A stretch of DNA of 64,000 nucleotides from Sulfitobacter sabulilitoris (GTDB taxonomy: Bacteria; Pseudomonadota; Alphaproteobacteria; Rhodobacterales; Rhodobacteraceae), in assembly GCF_005887615.1 (NCBI RefSeq), contig NZ_VANS01000001.1, positions 979,415 to 1,043,414 of the forward strand, given 5' to 3'. Shown here one piece after another: positions 45,184 through 55,337 of this stretch. The notes beneath the pieces were generated by a model that worked only from the letters and a program-made list of their open reading frames with translations, made no database searches and was not told the DNA's origin. Both the position numbers and the translations under genes were made by a program. The first letter of the stretch is position 1; each line of letters begins with the position of its first letter.

Positions 45184-46281
45184 ATGCATGATCAGATGAC
45201 AGAGCTACTCAACCATGTCGCCGCGCCGGTGTTCGTGCTGGACGTGACTGCGGATGGCACGCCGGTCTACAGCGTGTTCAACGACTACGCGATGAAAACC
45301 GCCGCGATGACGGCCGAGACCATCTTGGGGCGTACGGCCAAGGAAATCTACGGCGGGCGTTTCGGTGAAATGGCTTACCAACGCCATCTTGAGGTGATCG
45401 CGAGCGGCAAGACATCGACCTACGAGCTGGAACTTCCCCTGCGCGGTATCCCGTGCTGGGTGCGCACCACCCTCAAACCGGTGACCGACGCTCAAGGCCG
45501 GGTCGTTCAACTGATCGGCACCAGCATCGATATCACCGCGGAACAACAGGCCCGCGAGATGCAGGCCAGTTTCCGCACCATCACCGGTGAGATGGAGCAG
45601 TTCGTCTCATTGGCGGCCCACGACCTGCGAGCGCCGATGCGCAATGTAAAGTTCCTCGCCGAGATGCTGCGCGAGGATTTCCTTGACCAGGGCGACGGCA
45701 AAGTGGAACTGATCGACCTTCTCGAAGATGTCGCAACAAAGTCCGCCGTGTTGATTTCCGACGTTCTGTCGCATGCGCAGTCCGACACATCCTCCGCCGC
45801 CGAAGTCGTGCCGTTTGACTTCGGTGCATTGTGCCAAAGCATCTCGAACGTGCTGGACCCGCGCAATCACCACCGGATCACGTGGTTTTCGGCGCTGATG
45901 CAGGGCGAAAAAACCGCTTTCCAGATCGTTCTTCGCAACCTGGTCGAGAATGCGATCAAACATGCCCGTCACAACAACCTTCAGCTTGAGATCGCGTTGG
46001 TGCACCACACCGCCGACATGATCGAAATCGAGGTCCGCGACGACGGCAAGGGGTTTGACAATCCCGCGCTGGCCTTTCTCGGCTCGGGGCAATTGCGCAG
46101 CGAAAGCGGCTATGGCTTGTTTGGTGTCCGGCGCCTGATCGCGGCGCGTGGCGGAACGATCTCGGTCAAGAATGGCGTGAACCGGAGCGGATCGATCGTG
46201 CGGTTTTCGCTGCCCGGAACGCTGGTGCGTGTCATTCCCGCGCCCGTGACTGCGCAACCCCTGCCGGTTTCGCTGCGATAG
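45184..46281 (+). CDS. PAS-domain sensor histidine kinase
   Basis: 365 residues. An N-terminal PAS fold (about 8-120; FVLDVTADGTPVYSVFNDYA to IGTSIDITAEQ) precedes a HisKA dimerisation segment with phospho-acceptor His146 in AAHDLRAPMRN and an HATPase domain with the N box VLRNLVENAIKHA and G boxes DDGKGFDN and GYGLFGVRRL. There is no membrane segment, so it senses a cytosolic signal. No response regulator is adjacent, so it is an orphan. It sits between cvpA and purF. Confidence 0.87.
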   Translation: MHDQMTELLNHVAAPVFVLDVTADGTPVYSVFNDYAMKTAAMTAETILGRTAKEIYGGRFGEMAYQRHLEVIASGKTSTYELELPLRGIPCWVRTTLKPVTDAQGRVVQLIGTSIDITAEQQAREMQASFRTITGEMEQFVSLAAHDLRAPMRNVKFLAEMLREDFLDQGDGKVELIDLLEDVATKSAVLISDVLSHAQSDTSSAAEVVPFDFGALCQSISNVLDPRNHHRITWFSALMQGEKTAFQIVLRNLVENAIKHARHNNLQLEIALVHHTADMIEIEVRDDGKGFDNPALAFLGSGQLRSESGYGLFGVRRLIAARGGTISVKNGVNRSGSIVRFSLPGTLVRVIPAPVTAQPLPVSLR

Positions 46282-46404
46282 ATCGCGATCATCAAAGGCA
46301 ATGTCCACAAGGAGAAATGCGACAATTTCGGATAGGTCCGTGACACTGGCCGCATCAGCGCCTACATATGGCCCAGTCCCAAAACTCGGATTCGGAGCCC
46401 CCCG

Positions 46405-47874
46405 TTGTCCACCTTGATGCCCCCCGCCCATCCCTTTGACGATGACAAACTGCGCGAGGAATGCGGTGTTTTCGGCGTGATCGGCGTCGCCGATGCCTCG
46501 AACTTCGTGGCACTCGGGCTCCATGCCCTGCAACATCGCGGACAGGAGGCGGGCGGAATCGTCAGCTATGACGCCGACGCCGGTTTCCAATCCGCCCGAC
46601 GATTCGGCTATGTCCGCGACAACTTTACCTCGCAAAAGATCATGGAAACCCTGCCCGGTCCCTTGGCCATCGGGCATGTGCGCTATTCGACCTCGGGCAC
46701 AAAGGGGCCGACCGCGATCCGCGATGTGCAGCCCTTCTTTGGTGAATTCGCGATGGGCGGCGCCGCGATCGCGCACAACGGCAACATCACCAATGCCAAC
46801 GCCCTGCGCCGCGAACTGATCGAACGCGGGTCGATCTTTCAGTCGTCGTCGGACAGCGAATGCATCATCCACCTGATGGCCCGCAGCCTGCAACGCAACA
46901 TCCCCGAACGCATGGAAGACGCGCTGCGCCGGGTCGAAGGCGCATTTTCGGTCGTTGCCATGACCCGCACCAAACTCATCGGTGTGCGCGACCCCCTGGG
47001 CGTGCGCCCGCTGGTTCTGGGCCGGGTCGGCGACGGATGGGCGCTCAGCTCGGAAACCTGCGCGTTGGATATCATCGGCGCGGAATTCGTGCGCGAAATC
47101 GCCCCCGGAGAAATGGTCGTGATCACCGACAAGGGGGTCGAATCACACTTCCCCTTCCGCCGCGTGGCGCCGCGCTTTTGCATCTTCGAGCATGTGTATT
47201 TCTCGCGCCCCGATAGCATTCTGGGCGGTCGGTCCGTCTATGAAACCCGCGAGGCGATCGGCCGCGAACTGGCCAAGGAAGCGCCGGTGGAGGCCGATCT
47301 GGTCTGTCCCGTGCCCGACAGCGGCACGCCCGCGGCGATCGGCTTCAGCCTGCAATCGGGCATTCCTTACGCGATGGGCATCATCCGCAACCAATACATG
47401 GGCCGCACCTTCATCGAGCCTACAGAGCAGATCCGCAACATGGGTGTGCGGCTCAAGCTCAACGTGAACCGTGCCCTGATCAAGGGAAAGCGCGTCATTC
47501 TTGTCGATGACAGCGTGGTGCGCGGCACCACCAGCCGCAAGATCAAGGAGATGATCCTTGATGCCGGCGCGGCGGAGGTGCATTTCCGCATTGCGTCGCC
47601 GCCCACCGCTTGGCCGTGTTTTTACGGCGTGGACACGCCCCAGCGCGAAAAGCTGCTGGCCGCCACCATGTCCGAAGACGAAATGCGCGATCATCTGGGC
47701 GTTGATTCGCTCAAGTTCATCTCGCTTGACGGGCTTTACCGCGCCGTCGGCGAGGCGAAAGGCCGCAACCCGGACCAGCCGCAATATTGCGATGCCTGTT
47801 TCTCCGGCGAATACCCCGTCAAACCCGCCGATCAGATCGACGCCGGGTTTGAAATGAAGCCGGCAGCGGAATAA
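46405..47874 (+). CDS. purF: Amidophosphoribosyltransferase
   Basis: First committed step of purine synthesis: PRPP plus glutamine gives phosphoribosylamine. The 489 residues include a propeptide ending before the catalytic Cys20 (REECGVFGVIG), so the protein is self-processed. The glutaminase domain (HALQHRGQEAGGIV, GHVRYSTSG) is followed by the PRTase domain with VILVDDSVVRGTTSRKI. I keep TTG 46405, which has GGAG 7 bases upstream; ATG 46417 is an in-frame alternative giving 485 residues. Processing makes the mature protein the same. Confidence 0.94.
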   Translation: MSTLMPPAHPFDDDKLREECGVFGVIGVADASNFVALGLHALQHRGQEAGGIVSYDADAGFQSARRFGYVRDNFTSQKIMETLPGPLAIGHVRYSTSGTKGPTAIRDVQPFFGEFAMGGAAIAHNGNITNANALRRELIERGSIFQSSSDSECIIHLMARSLQRNIPERMEDALRRVEGAFSVVAMTRTKLIGVRDPLGVRPLVLGRVGDGWALSSETCALDIIGAEFVREIAPGEMVVITDKGVESHFPFRRVAPRFCIFEHVYFSRPDSILGGRSVYETREAIGRELAKEAPVEADLVCPVPDSGTPAAIGFSLQSGIPYAMGIIRNQYMGRTFIEPTEQIRNMGVRLKLNVNRALIKGKRVILVDDSVVRGTTSRKIKEMILDAGAAEVHFRIASPPTAWPCFYGVDTPQREKLLAATMSEDEMRDHLGVDSLKFISLDGLYRAVGEAKGRNPDQPQYCDACFSGEYPVKPADQIDAGFEMKPAAE

Positions 47875-48056
47875 CGCCCGCCGCTTTGGGGCACATCGGC
47901 AGATCGCCGCTGCTGTCCGGGCGGGGATTTGCCGGGTGACGGGCTGCGCGCGCGACAGTCCGGTTTCAGCCGGCTGCGCGCTCTGTTAGCTACTGCGGCA
48001 CTGAACCATAACAAAGATGCCGCGCCCTGATCTGGGCCCGCATCGGGATACAAGAC

Positions 48057-48323
48057 ATGACATCGCTTACCTTGGCGAAGCCGACCTCCGCCAACGTTGC
48101 CAATTTGGCCACGCAATCTGTCTCGCTGGACCGAACCGCCCTTTTGGGCATCTTCGGACAGAACGGAAATCTGCACGCTTTATTGCGCGTCAACGCCCGG
48201 CAGATCCTGCGTGTGTCGGTCGGCGACCGGTTCGGCAACACAACCGTGACGGCCATCGGCGAGGACGCGATCGCTTTGCGCAAGGGCAGCCGCGATACGG
48301 TCCTGCGCATGCCGCAAAGCTAG
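48057..48323 (+). CDS. Small protein, PilP/GspC-like beta domain
   Basis: 88 residues with no membrane segment. The core LLGIFGQNGNLHALLRVNARQILRVSVGDRFGNTTVTAIGEDAIALRKG has the pattern of the small beta domain in PilP and GspC-type secretion proteins (a GxFG start, an ALLR strand, a VxxGD turn, an ED-ALxxG end). No pilus or type II secretion genes are nearby, so this may be a stand-alone version. It starts at ATG 48057, 182 bases after purF, and precedes a dehydrogenase gene by 62 bases. Confidence 0.6.
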   Translation: MTSLTLAKPTSANVANLATQSVSLDRTALLGIFGQNGNLHALLRVNARQILRVSVGDRFGNTTVTAIGEDAIALRKGSRDTVLRMPQS

Positions 48324-48385
48324 GCGCGGGCCCCGCGCACCACATTCGCTTGACGCCGCGGTCCGCCGGGTGCACACCCTGCGCC

Positions 48386-49036
48386 ATGACAAAAACCGCC
48401 CTTATCACCGGTGCCTCGCGCGGCCTTGGCGCCGCCCTCGCCGAAGCGCTTGCACCCACGCATCACATCATCGCGGTGGCGCGCACCACAGGTGCCCTCG
48501 AAGAGCTCGACGACCGGATCAAGGCGCGGGGCGGCAGCGCGACGCTTGCGCCCATGGACATCACGACCGAAGCGGCGATGGCAACGCTGTGCCGTGGGAT
48601 CTATGACCGCTGGGGGCAACTGGACCTTTGGGTGCATGCCGCCATACACGCCGCGCCGCTGGCCCCCGCCGATCATATCGATGGCCGCGATTTCGCGAAA
48701 TCGCTGGCCTGCAACCTGGCCGCGACGGCAACGCTCATCCCGTTTGTCGCCCCCTTGCTGGGTGCGGCGGGCCAGGCGGTGTTTTTCGACGATCCGCGCG
48801 CGGGCGACAAATTCTTCGGCAGCTACGGTGCAACCAAATCGGCACAGATCGCACTGGCCCGGAGCTGGCAGGCCGAAACGCAAAAGACCGGTCCGCGCGT
48901 TCATATCGTCACGCCCGACCCGATGCCGACCGCCACGCGCGCCCGGTTTTTCCCCGGCGAAGACCGCGCCGCGCTGTCGTCGGTGACGGCACAGGCGGAT
49001 GTCATCGTGGCACAGCTTGGTCTGACCCCCGACTGA
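48386..49036 (+). CDS. Short-chain dehydrogenase/reductase
   Basis: A 216-residue NAD(P)-dependent oxidoreductase with the Rossmann motif TGASRGLGAALAEAL at about 8-22 and the catalytic YGATK motif (FFGSYGATKSAQIAL). Start ATG 48386 gives MTKTALITG, the normal family N-terminus; the longer upstream frame is not supported. The protein is short for the family (usual 240-260), mostly in the C-terminal substrate loop. Substrate unknown. surE follows 99 bases later. Confidence 0.85.
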   Translation: MTKTALITGASRGLGAALAEALAPTHHIIAVARTTGALEELDDRIKARGGSATLAPMDITTEAAMATLCRGIYDRWGQLDLWVHAAIHAAPLAPADHIDGRDFAKSLACNLAATATLIPFVAPLLGAAGQAVFFDDPRAGDKFFGSYGATKSAQIALARSWQAETQKTGPRVHIVTPDPMPTATRARFFPGEDRAALSSVTAQADVIVAQLGLTPD

Positions 49037-49135
49037 GACCATCATGACGCAGCGCGACGCCCGCGCCGCAACCTGCGCCATTCCCGCCTTGCCGCGCGTC
49101 CGACCCTCGCCTATCAAGGCGAAAAGGGGCCAATC

Positions 49136-49921
49136 ATGCGTATTCTCATCACAAATGACGACGGTATCAACGCACCCGGGCTGAAGGTTCTGCATGCGAT
49201 CGCGACCGAACTGGCCGGACCCTCGGGCGAGGTGTGGACAGTGGCGCCCGCGTTCGAACAATCCGGCGTTGCCCACTGCATCAGCTATACGCATCCGATG
49301 ATGATCTCGGAACTGGCGCCGCGCCAGTTCGCCGCCGAAGGGTCGCCCGCCGACTGCGTTCTGGCAGGCCTGCACGACGTGTTGAACGACGACGCGCCGG
49401 ACCTGGTGCTATCGGGCGTCAACCGGGGCAACAACTCGGCTGAGAACTCGCTGTACTCCGGCACCCTCGGCGGCGCGATGGAAGCCGCCCTGCAAGGCAT
49501 TCCCGCGATTGCCCTGTCACAATATTATGGCCCCGACAACGCGCTGTCGGACAATCCGTTCGAGGCGGCGGCCCGTCACGGCGTCGATGTGATCCGCCGC
49601 ATACTCAAACATACGCCCGCTGAAAACGGTGGCTACCGCCTGTTTTTCAACGTGAATTTCCCGCCTGTCAGCGCAGCGAGGGTCAAGGGCATCCGCGTCG
49701 CACCGCAGGGGCTGCGCCCCGGTCTCGGCTTTTCGACAGAGCCGCACAATGCGCCTTCGGGGCGGCGGTTCCTGTGGATCAAGGGCGGCGACCAGCACCG
49801 CCAGACGGCCCCCGGATCAGACGCGGCGGTCAACCTCGATGGCTACGTGTCGGTGACGCCGATGCGCGCCGACCTGACGGCACATGACATCATCGGCGAC
49901 CTTGGCGGCATCGATTCATGA
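49136..49921 (+). CDS. surE: 5'/3'-nucleotidase SurE
   Basis: Metal-dependent phosphatase acting on nucleoside monophosphates, linked to stress survival. The 261 residues start [16 protein letters not shown] with the metal-binding Asp8-Asp9, then [26 protein letters not shown], both family signatures. Its stop overlaps the pcm start (ATGA at 49918). The order surE-pcm-LysM/M23 lipoprotein mirrors surE-pcm-nlpD in other proteobacteria. Confidence 0.95.
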   Translation: MRILITNDDGINAPGLKVLHAIATELAGPSGEVWTVAPAFEQSGVAHCISYTHPMMISELAPRQFAAEGSPADCVLAGLHDVLNDDAPDLVLSGVNRGNNSAENSLYSGTLGGAMEAALQGIPAIALSQYYGPDNALSDNPFEAAARHGVDVIRRILKHTPAENGGYRLFFNVNFPPVSAARVKGIRVAPQGLRPGLGFSTEPHNAPSGRRFLWIKGGDQHRQTAPGSDAAVNLDGYVSVTPMRADLTAHDIIGDLGGIDS

Positions 49922-50562
49922 ACGCCGATGCGGAACGCAAGATGCAATTCCTGTTTGCTCTGCGCTCCAAGGGCGTGACGGATGCCCGCGTGCTCTCCGC
50001 GATGGAGGAGATCGACCGCGGGCCGTTCATTCGCGGCCTGTTTGCCGGGCGCGCCTACGAAGACATGCCCCTGCCCATCGCGTGCGGCCAGACGATCAGC
50101 CAGCCCTCGGTAGTGGGTCTGATGACGCAGGCGTTGCAGATCAGCGCGCGCGACAAGGTGCTGGAGGTCGGCACCGGGTCGGGATACCAGGCCGCGATCC
50201 TCAGCAAGCTGGCGCGCAGGGTTTACACCGTTGACCGCCACGCCCGGCTGGTGCGCGAAGCCCGTGATATCTTCGATGCGTTGAACCTGACGAATATCAC
50301 CGCCATCACCGGCGACGGCAGCTTTGGCCTGCCCGATCAGGCGCCGTTCGACCGGATCCTGGTGACGGCCGCCGCCGAAGACCCGCCCGGCCCCCTCTTG
50401 GCCCAACTCAAGATCGGCGGTATCATGGTGGTGCCGGTCGGTCAGTCGGACGCCGTGCAAAGCCTTATTCGCGTGCGAAAGCATGAAACCGGGCTTGAAT
50501 ATGACGAAATGCGCCCGGTGCGCTTTGTCCCTCTTGTTGAAGGATTGGGCAAGGACGCGTAA
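49918..50562 (+). CDS. pcm: Protein-L-isoaspartate O-methyltransferase
   Basis: Repairs isoaspartyl residues in aged proteins with S-adenosylmethionine. The 214-residue protein has the substrate motif [17 protein letters not shown] and the SAM-binding motif [19 protein letters not shown], followed by [13 protein letters not shown] and PVGQ. It is translationally coupled to surE. Confidence 0.95.
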   Translation: MNADAERKMQFLFALRSKGVTDARVLSAMEEIDRGPFIRGLFAGRAYEDMPLPIACGQTISQPSVVGLMTQALQISARDKVLEVGTGSGYQAAILSKLARRVYTVDRHARLVREARDIFDALNLTNITAITGDGSFGLPDQAPFDRILVTAAAEDPPGPLLAQLKIGGIMVVPVGQSDAVQSLIRVRKHETGLEYDEMRPVRFVPLVEGLGKDA

Positions 50563-50619
50563 AGACAGGTATCGCACAAAGCCCCGGATCACATGGGGCG
50601 CAGGATCGAGGACAAGCAG

Positions 50620-51876
50620 ATGAACCATGAGACACATCCCCATGGATCCGCGCATGCGCAGACGCGGCGGCGCGGCACCCTGCCATGGGCCGGCGGCGCG
50701 CTGATGCTGCTGGGGGCCTGCGGTCAGCCGCTCGATGTCGATCTGCGCGGGCTGAACGGCGGGTTTTCGACCGCCCAGGCATCGCAGGTGCGCACCGCGG
50801 AGCGCCCCGCCCCCGACAGCCGCGGGGTCATCACCTATCCCAATTACCAGGTCGCCGTGGCGCGGCAGGATGACACGGTGAACACGATCGCCGCGCGCGT
50901 CGGCACGGATGCGGCGGCGCTTGCACGCTATAACGGGATCCAGTCGAATGCCCCCCTGCGCAAGGGCGAAGTGCTGGCCCTGCCCACCCGTGTCGCCAGC
51001 GCGACCGCGCCGGTGCCCGCATCTGCCGCCAATTCCGGCGGCGTCGATATATCGACACTGGCCGGCAATGCGATCAACCGGTCCCCGGCAAGCCCGACGG
51101 TCCAGACCGCCGCCCTGCCCCCGGCGTCGGCCGCACCCGCCGCCGCGCCCCAGGCCCCCGCGCCAAACGCCCCCGCCGCGGCGGAACCGATCCGCCACCG
51201 GGTCGAGCGGGGCGAAACCGCCTATACCATTTCGCGGCTCTATCAGGTTCCCGTCAAATCGCTTGCCGAATGGAATGGGCTGGGCCCGGAATTCTCGATC
51301 CGCGAGGGGCAGTATCTCTTGATCCCCGTGGCGCGCCAGGCGGCCCCGCGCAGCAGCGCCGCACCCTCCGCGGTGGTGACCGCGCCCGGCGTCGGATCGC
51401 CCACACCGACGCCCCCCAGCGCCACGAAACCCCTGCCCAAGAACGAACCGCCCGCGCCCGTTGCCGCGCCCAAACCCGCCGCGCCCGTCGCCGACGTGGG
51501 CGCCGCCACCACATCGAGCGCAAGCAGCGCGCGTATGGTCTATCCGGTGACGGGCAGCATCGTACGCGAATACGCCAAGGGCAAGAACGAGGGTATCAAC
51601 ATCCAATCCGCCCCGGGCACGCCGGTCAAGGCCGCCGATGCGGGCACCGTCGCGGCCATCACCCAAAGCGCGGACGGTGTGCCAATCGTCGTGGTGCGCC
51701 ACGACGCCAGCCTGCTGACCGTCTATGCCAACGTCACGGACGTCTCGGTGAAAAAGGGCGATCGCGTGCAACGTGGTCAGGCGTTGGCAAAACTGCGCGG
51801 CGGGTCCGATTCCTATGTGCATTTCGAGGTGCGCAATGGCTTTGACAGCGTCGATCCCGTTCCCTACCTCAAGTAG
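50620..51876 (+). CDS. NlpD-like lipoprotein, two LysM plus degenerate LytM domain
   Basis: 418 residues from ATG 50620, exported as a lipoprotein (hydrophobic LPWAGGALMLLGAC with Cys34). Two LysM domains at about 55-105 and 188-235 bind peptidoglycan, joined by Pro/Ala-rich linkers; the last 130 residues are an M23/LytM domain. The zinc ligands are mostly lost: HxxxD is replaced in NEGINIQSAPGTPV, and only one His remains in YVHFEVR. Such inactive LytM proteins (NlpD, EnvC) activate cell-division amidases. Position after surE-pcm supports an NlpD role. Confidence 0.86.
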   Translation: MNHETHPHGSAHAQTRRRGTLPWAGGALMLLGACGQPLDVDLRGLNGGFSTAQASQVRTAERPAPDSRGVITYPNYQVAVARQDDTVNTIAARVGTDAAALARYNGIQSNAPLRKGEVLALPTRVASATAPVPASAANSGGVDISTLAGNAINRSPASPTVQTAALPPASAAPAAAPQAPAPNAPAAAEPIRHRVERGETAYTISRLYQVPVKSLAEWNGLGPEFSIREGQYLLIPVARQAAPRSSAAPSAVVTAPGVGSPTPTPPSATKPLPKNEPPAPVAAPKPAAPVADVGAATTSSASSARMVYPVTGSIVREYAKGKNEGINIQSAPGTPVKAADAGTVAAITQSADGVPIVVVRHDASLLTVYANVTDVSVKKGDRVQRGQALAKLRGGSDSYVHFEVRNGFDSVDPVPYLK

Positions 51877-52040
51877 GGTTTAGGGTTTCGGGGCAAACGC
51901 CGCGCTCGATTGCGGCCTCAGCGGGTCGAAATACCTACAATTCGCCGCGAATTTGCCTCAAACCCAAGCCTTTCGCCAAAACTCCGCCTAGTTGCCAAAA
52001 TAGAAACAGTCCAAATGTATCTTGAACGATTGGACGGGCC

Positions 52041-53069
52041 ATGGCGGTCTACTACGGCTACACCAACGCGATCTTCGGAACGCAGACGACGGATGCCAAC
52101 GGCAACCCGATCGATTACAATTTCGCGCCCGGCAGCACCTGGCAGTACACCGGCACCGACACCTATTTCGTCGTCGAGGAAAACGACGGCGCGACGGTCT
52201 TCAACGGCGACGCCACCAACGAACAGGTCTCGCCAAACGAACGCTTCGGCGGGGCCTGGGAACAGACTGCGGATATCGACGGCACCCAGCGTCAGCTGAT
52301 CTGGGACTACACCTTTACCGTCACCGATGGCACGACGACATGGCGCGTCGGCGTCATCGACGTCGACCTGAACAACGACAACGACCTTCAGGACGCGGGC
52401 GAAGATGGATATTTCCTGATCTTCCCGGATGGAATGCCCCCCGCAAACACGGTTCTGACCACCAGCGGCATCGTCGACAACGGCGATTTCACCCCGCATA
52501 CGACGATGGGCGCCACCGTGGTGTGCTTTGCCGCGGGTACGATGATCGTCACACCCTACGGTCCGCGCGCCGTGGAGACGCTCGATGCCGGCGATCTGGT
52601 GCTGACGCGGGATGGCGGCGCGCAACCGCTGCGCTGGTCCGGGGCCACGCGTGTGCCCGCGATCGGCGATCTGGCCCCCATCGTCATCACCAAGGGCAGC
52701 TTTGGCAACGACGTCGATCTGGTGGTTTCGCCGCAGCATGCCGTCTTGCTGGACGACTGGCGCGCCGAGCTGTTGTTCGGACAAGCCGAAGTGCTGGTGC
52801 GGGCCGTCGATCTGCTGGGCCATGACGGCGTGTATCGCCGCCCCGGCGGCTTCGTCACCTACTGCCATATCCTGCTGGATGCGCATCACGTGGTCGAGGC
52901 CGCTGGCATTTGGTCCGAAAGCCTGTATCCGGGCGACATGACGCTGCAGACCGTGAACACCGACGCGCGGGATGCAATCCTGCGGATCGTGCCGGATCTT
53001 GGCGCATATGGACCCAAGGCGGCCCCCTGCCTGCGCGGCTTCGAAGCGTCGGCCCTGCGCGCGGCCTAA
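52041..53069 (+). CDS. Hint-domain protein (first copy)
   Basis: 342 residues. The N-terminal 155 are a beta-rich, Asp/Asn/Thr-rich region of unknown role. The Hint domain starts at Cys162 (VVCFAAGTMIVTPYGPRAVETLDAGDLVLTRDGG) and contains LVVSPQHAVLL and TYCHILLDAHHVVEAAGIWSESLYPGD, the usual Hint_2 pattern of Rhodobacteraceae. Hint domains perform autocatalytic N-S acyl shifts; the client reaction here is unknown. No signal peptide is seen. It converges with the DUF815 gene with a 4-base overlap. Confidence 0.83.
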   Translation: MAVYYGYTNAIFGTQTTDANGNPIDYNFAPGSTWQYTGTDTYFVVEENDGATVFNGDATNEQVSPNERFGGAWEQTADIDGTQRQLIWDYTFTVTDGTTTWRVGVIDVDLNNDNDLQDAGEDGYFLIFPDGMPPANTVLTTSGIVDNGDFTPHTTMGATVVCFAAGTMIVTPYGPRAVETLDAGDLVLTRDGGAQPLRWSGATRVPAIGDLAPIVITKGSFGNDVDLVVSPQHAVLLDDWRAELLFGQAEVLVRAVDLLGHDGVYRRPGGFVTYCHILLDAHHVVEAAGIWSESLYPGDMTLQTVNTDARDAILRIVPDLGAYGPKAAPCLRGFEASALRAA

Positions 53070-53911
53070 ACGCCCAGTGCTACGCCCTTGCGCCCGGCCA
53101 GATCGGTGAAATACTGCCATGCGACACGACCGGACCGCGACCCGCGCGTCGCCTGCCATTCGATCGCCTCGGCCCGAAGGGATCGATCATCGATCGCGAT
53201 CCCGTAAGCATCGCAATAGCCGCGAATCATGGCCAGGTACTGATCCTGATCGCAGGCGTGAAAACCAAGCCACAGCCCGAAGCGGTCCGACAGCGATACC
53301 TTTTCCTCGACCGCCTCGCTGGGGTTGATCGCCGAACCGCGCTCGTTCTCGATCATGTCGCGCGGCATCAAATGGCGACGGTTCGACGTGGCATAAAGCA
53401 CCACGTTCTCCGGACGCCCCTCGATCCCGCCATCCAGGACCGCCTTCAGGCTTTTGTAATGCGCGTCGTCGTGGCCAAAGCTCAGATCGTCGCAAAACAG
53501 GATGAAGCGGTAAGGCGCACCCCGCAGCAGGTTCAGCAGACGCCCCACCGAGGGCAGATCATCGCGCTGCAACTCGACGATGCGCAGACTGTCATGCACT
53601 GCATGAACCGCGCCGTGCACCGCCTTGACAAGACTTGATTTTCCCATGCCCCGCGCGCCCCAGAGCAGCGCATTGTTGGCGGGCAGCCCGGCGGCGAACT
53701 GGCGCGTGTTGGCCAGCAGCGTCTCGCGCGACCGGTCCACTCCCACCAGCAGGTCCAGGGCGACCCGCGACACCGATGTGACCGGCTCCAGCCGGTCCGG
53801 GCCGACGTGCCACACGAATGCGGGCGCGGCGCTGAACTCCGGCGCACCCAGCGGCGCGGGGGCCATCCGCTCCAACGCGGCGGCGATACGGTCCATCGGA
53901 TCGTCGATCAC
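53066..53911 (-). CDS. DUF815 AAA ATPase
   Basis: 281 residues from GTG 53911, which overlaps the tatC stop as GTGA, so it is coupled to the tat genes. Walker A is WGARGMGKSSLVKAV and Walker B is RFILFCDDLSF, followed by VLYATSNRRHLMPRDM and LSDRFGLWLGF. This matches DUF815, a family of uncharacterised AAA ATPases. A function in the Tat pathway is not known; the coupling only suggests shared expression. An open frame continues to 53932 inside tatC. Confidence 0.88.
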   Translation of the reverse strand: MIDDPMDRIAAALERMAPAPLGAPEFSAAPAFVWHVGPDRLEPVTSVSRVALDLLVGVDRSRETLLANTRQFAAGLPANNALLWGARGMGKSSLVKAVHGAVHAVHDSLRIVELQRDDLPSVGRLLNLLRGAPYRFILFCDDLSFGHDDAHYKSLKAVLDGGIEGRPENVVLYATSNRRHLMPRDMIENERGSAINPSEAVEEKVSLSDRFGLWLGFHACDQDQYLAMIRGYCDAYGIAIDDRSLRAEAIEWQATRGSRSGRVAWQYFTDLAGRKGVALGV

Positions 53912-54753
53912 AGATCTTCGTCCTCGTCCCAAAGCCCCTCGGCACGCAGCTTGGCCTCACGCTGGCCCTCGACCCGGCGCACGAGGAAAATCGACACCTC
54001 GTACAGCCCGTAGACCACCACGAACAGAATCACCTGCGTGATGACGTCCGGCGGCGTGACCAGCGCAGCCAGCACCAGGATCGCCACGACCGCGTATTTG
54101 CGCACGTTGCCCAGGCCTTCGGAGCTGACCAGCCCGGCCTTGCCCATCAGGGTCAGAAGCACCGGCAACTGAAAACACATCCCGAAGGCCACGATGAACT
54201 TGATCGTCAGGTTCAGATACTCTTGCGCCGACCCCTGAAAGACCACGCTCAGCCCCGACGGCACGCCCGGATCGGCAGGCAACGCCTGCCCGTCGTTGCC
54301 GAATTGCTGAAACCCCAGAAAGAAGTCATAGGCCAGCGGCGTGACGACATAGAAGGCAAAGCTCGCGCCAAGCAGAAACATCAGCGGAGAGCTGATCAGG
54401 AACGGCAGGAACGCCCCCTTTTCGTTCTTGTAGAGCCCGGGCGCCACGAACCGCCACATCTGGTGGGCGATCACCGGAAACGACAGCATCAGACCACCCA
54501 GCAACGACACCTTGATCGCGACAAAGAAGCCTTCCTGCGGGCTGATGAAGATCAGATCGCAATCCTGCCCCCGCTCGCTGAGCACCTGACACAGCGGCGC
54601 GGTGAGAAAGTTGAAGATCGGCGTGGCGACGGTAAAGCAGATGATCATGCCGATCAGAAAGGCGATCACCGATCGGATCAGCCGGGTGCGCAACTCCGCA
54701 AGATGCTCGATCAGCGGCGCTGCACTGTCGTCAAGCTCGTCAGACTGGCTCAT
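53908..54753 (-). CDS. tatC: Sec-independent translocase subunit TatC
   Basis: Receptor core of the Tat pathway that exports folded proteins with twin-arginine signals. The 281 residues contain six membrane helices and the family motifs [16 protein letters not shown] near the N-terminus, [19 protein letters not shown], and [21 protein letters not shown] charged acidic tail ([11 protein letters not shown]) closes it. It overlaps tatB (ATGA at 54750-54753) and the DUF815 gene. Confidence 0.96.
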   Translation of the reverse strand: MSQSDELDDSAAPLIEHLAELRTRLIRSVIAFLIGMIICFTVATPIFNFLTAPLCQVLSERGQDCDLIFISPQEGFFVAIKVSLLGGLMLSFPVIAHQMWRFVAPGLYKNEKGAFLPFLISSPLMFLLGASFAFYVVTPLAYDFFLGFQQFGNDGQALPADPGVPSGLSVVFQGSAQEYLNLTIKFIVAFGMCFQLPVLLTLMGKAGLVSSEGLGNVRKYAVVAILVLAALVTPPDVITQVILFVVVYGLYEVSIFLVRRVEGQREAKLRAEGLWDEDEDL

Positions 54754-55331
54754 GTGTCACTCTTCTTGGCCGCTTTGGGCTTTGCTGCTTTGGCCGGGGC
54801 CGCCTTTTTCGGTGCCGCGGGCTTTTTTTTCGCGACAGTTTTGGGTGCGGGCTTGGGAGCTGCCGGTGCCTTGTCCGGCTCGGGCGCGGTGTCGCGCCGC
54901 AACGAGGCTTCGGCCTCGTCCGCCTTGGCCAACGCTTCCTGGGCCTCGCGGGCCTTGCGATCTGCCGCCGCCCGCGCGGTCGAGGCCTGGATCTTCTTGG
55001 CCTGCTCGGCGCGTTCCGCCTTGAGCTTGCCGGTGGCACTGTCGGGATCGATGTCCGTCAGGCTCGAGGCCGCGGATTTCACCCCGTCCATCGCGCTTCC
55101 GATCGGGTTGGTCGCGGTCTTCAAAGACTTGTTCAGCCCCGAGGCCACGTCACGCATCCCGCTTTCGTCCGCCGCGTCGTTCATCGCGCGGCTGAATTCG
55201 CGCGCCATGCCCTTGGCCTTGCCCACGAACTGCCCCAGCGTGCGGAACAGCACGGGCAGATCCTTGGGGCCCACCACGATCAGCGCCACGATCCCGATGA
55301 GCAATAGCTCGGTCCAGCCCAGATCGAACAT
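54750..55331 (-). CDS. tatB: Sec-independent translocase subunit TatB
   Basis: 193 residues with the single N-terminal helix and hinge [26 protein letters not shown], an amphipathic helix ([19 protein letters not shown]) and a long tail very rich in Lys, Ala and Pro ([23 protein letters not shown]), typical of alphaproteobacterial TatB. It lies 6 bases after tatA and overlaps tatC. Confidence 0.95.
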   Translation of the reverse strand: MFDLGWTELLLIGIVALIVVGPKDLPVLFRTLGQFVGKAKGMAREFSRAMNDAADESGMRDVASGLNKSLKTATNPIGSAMDGVKSAASSLTDIDPDSATGKLKAERAEQAKKIQASTARAAADRKAREAQEALAKADEAEASLRRDTAPEPDKAPAAPKPAPKTVAKKKPAAPKKAAPAKAAKPKAAKKSDT

Positions 55332-55337
55332 GGTGGA

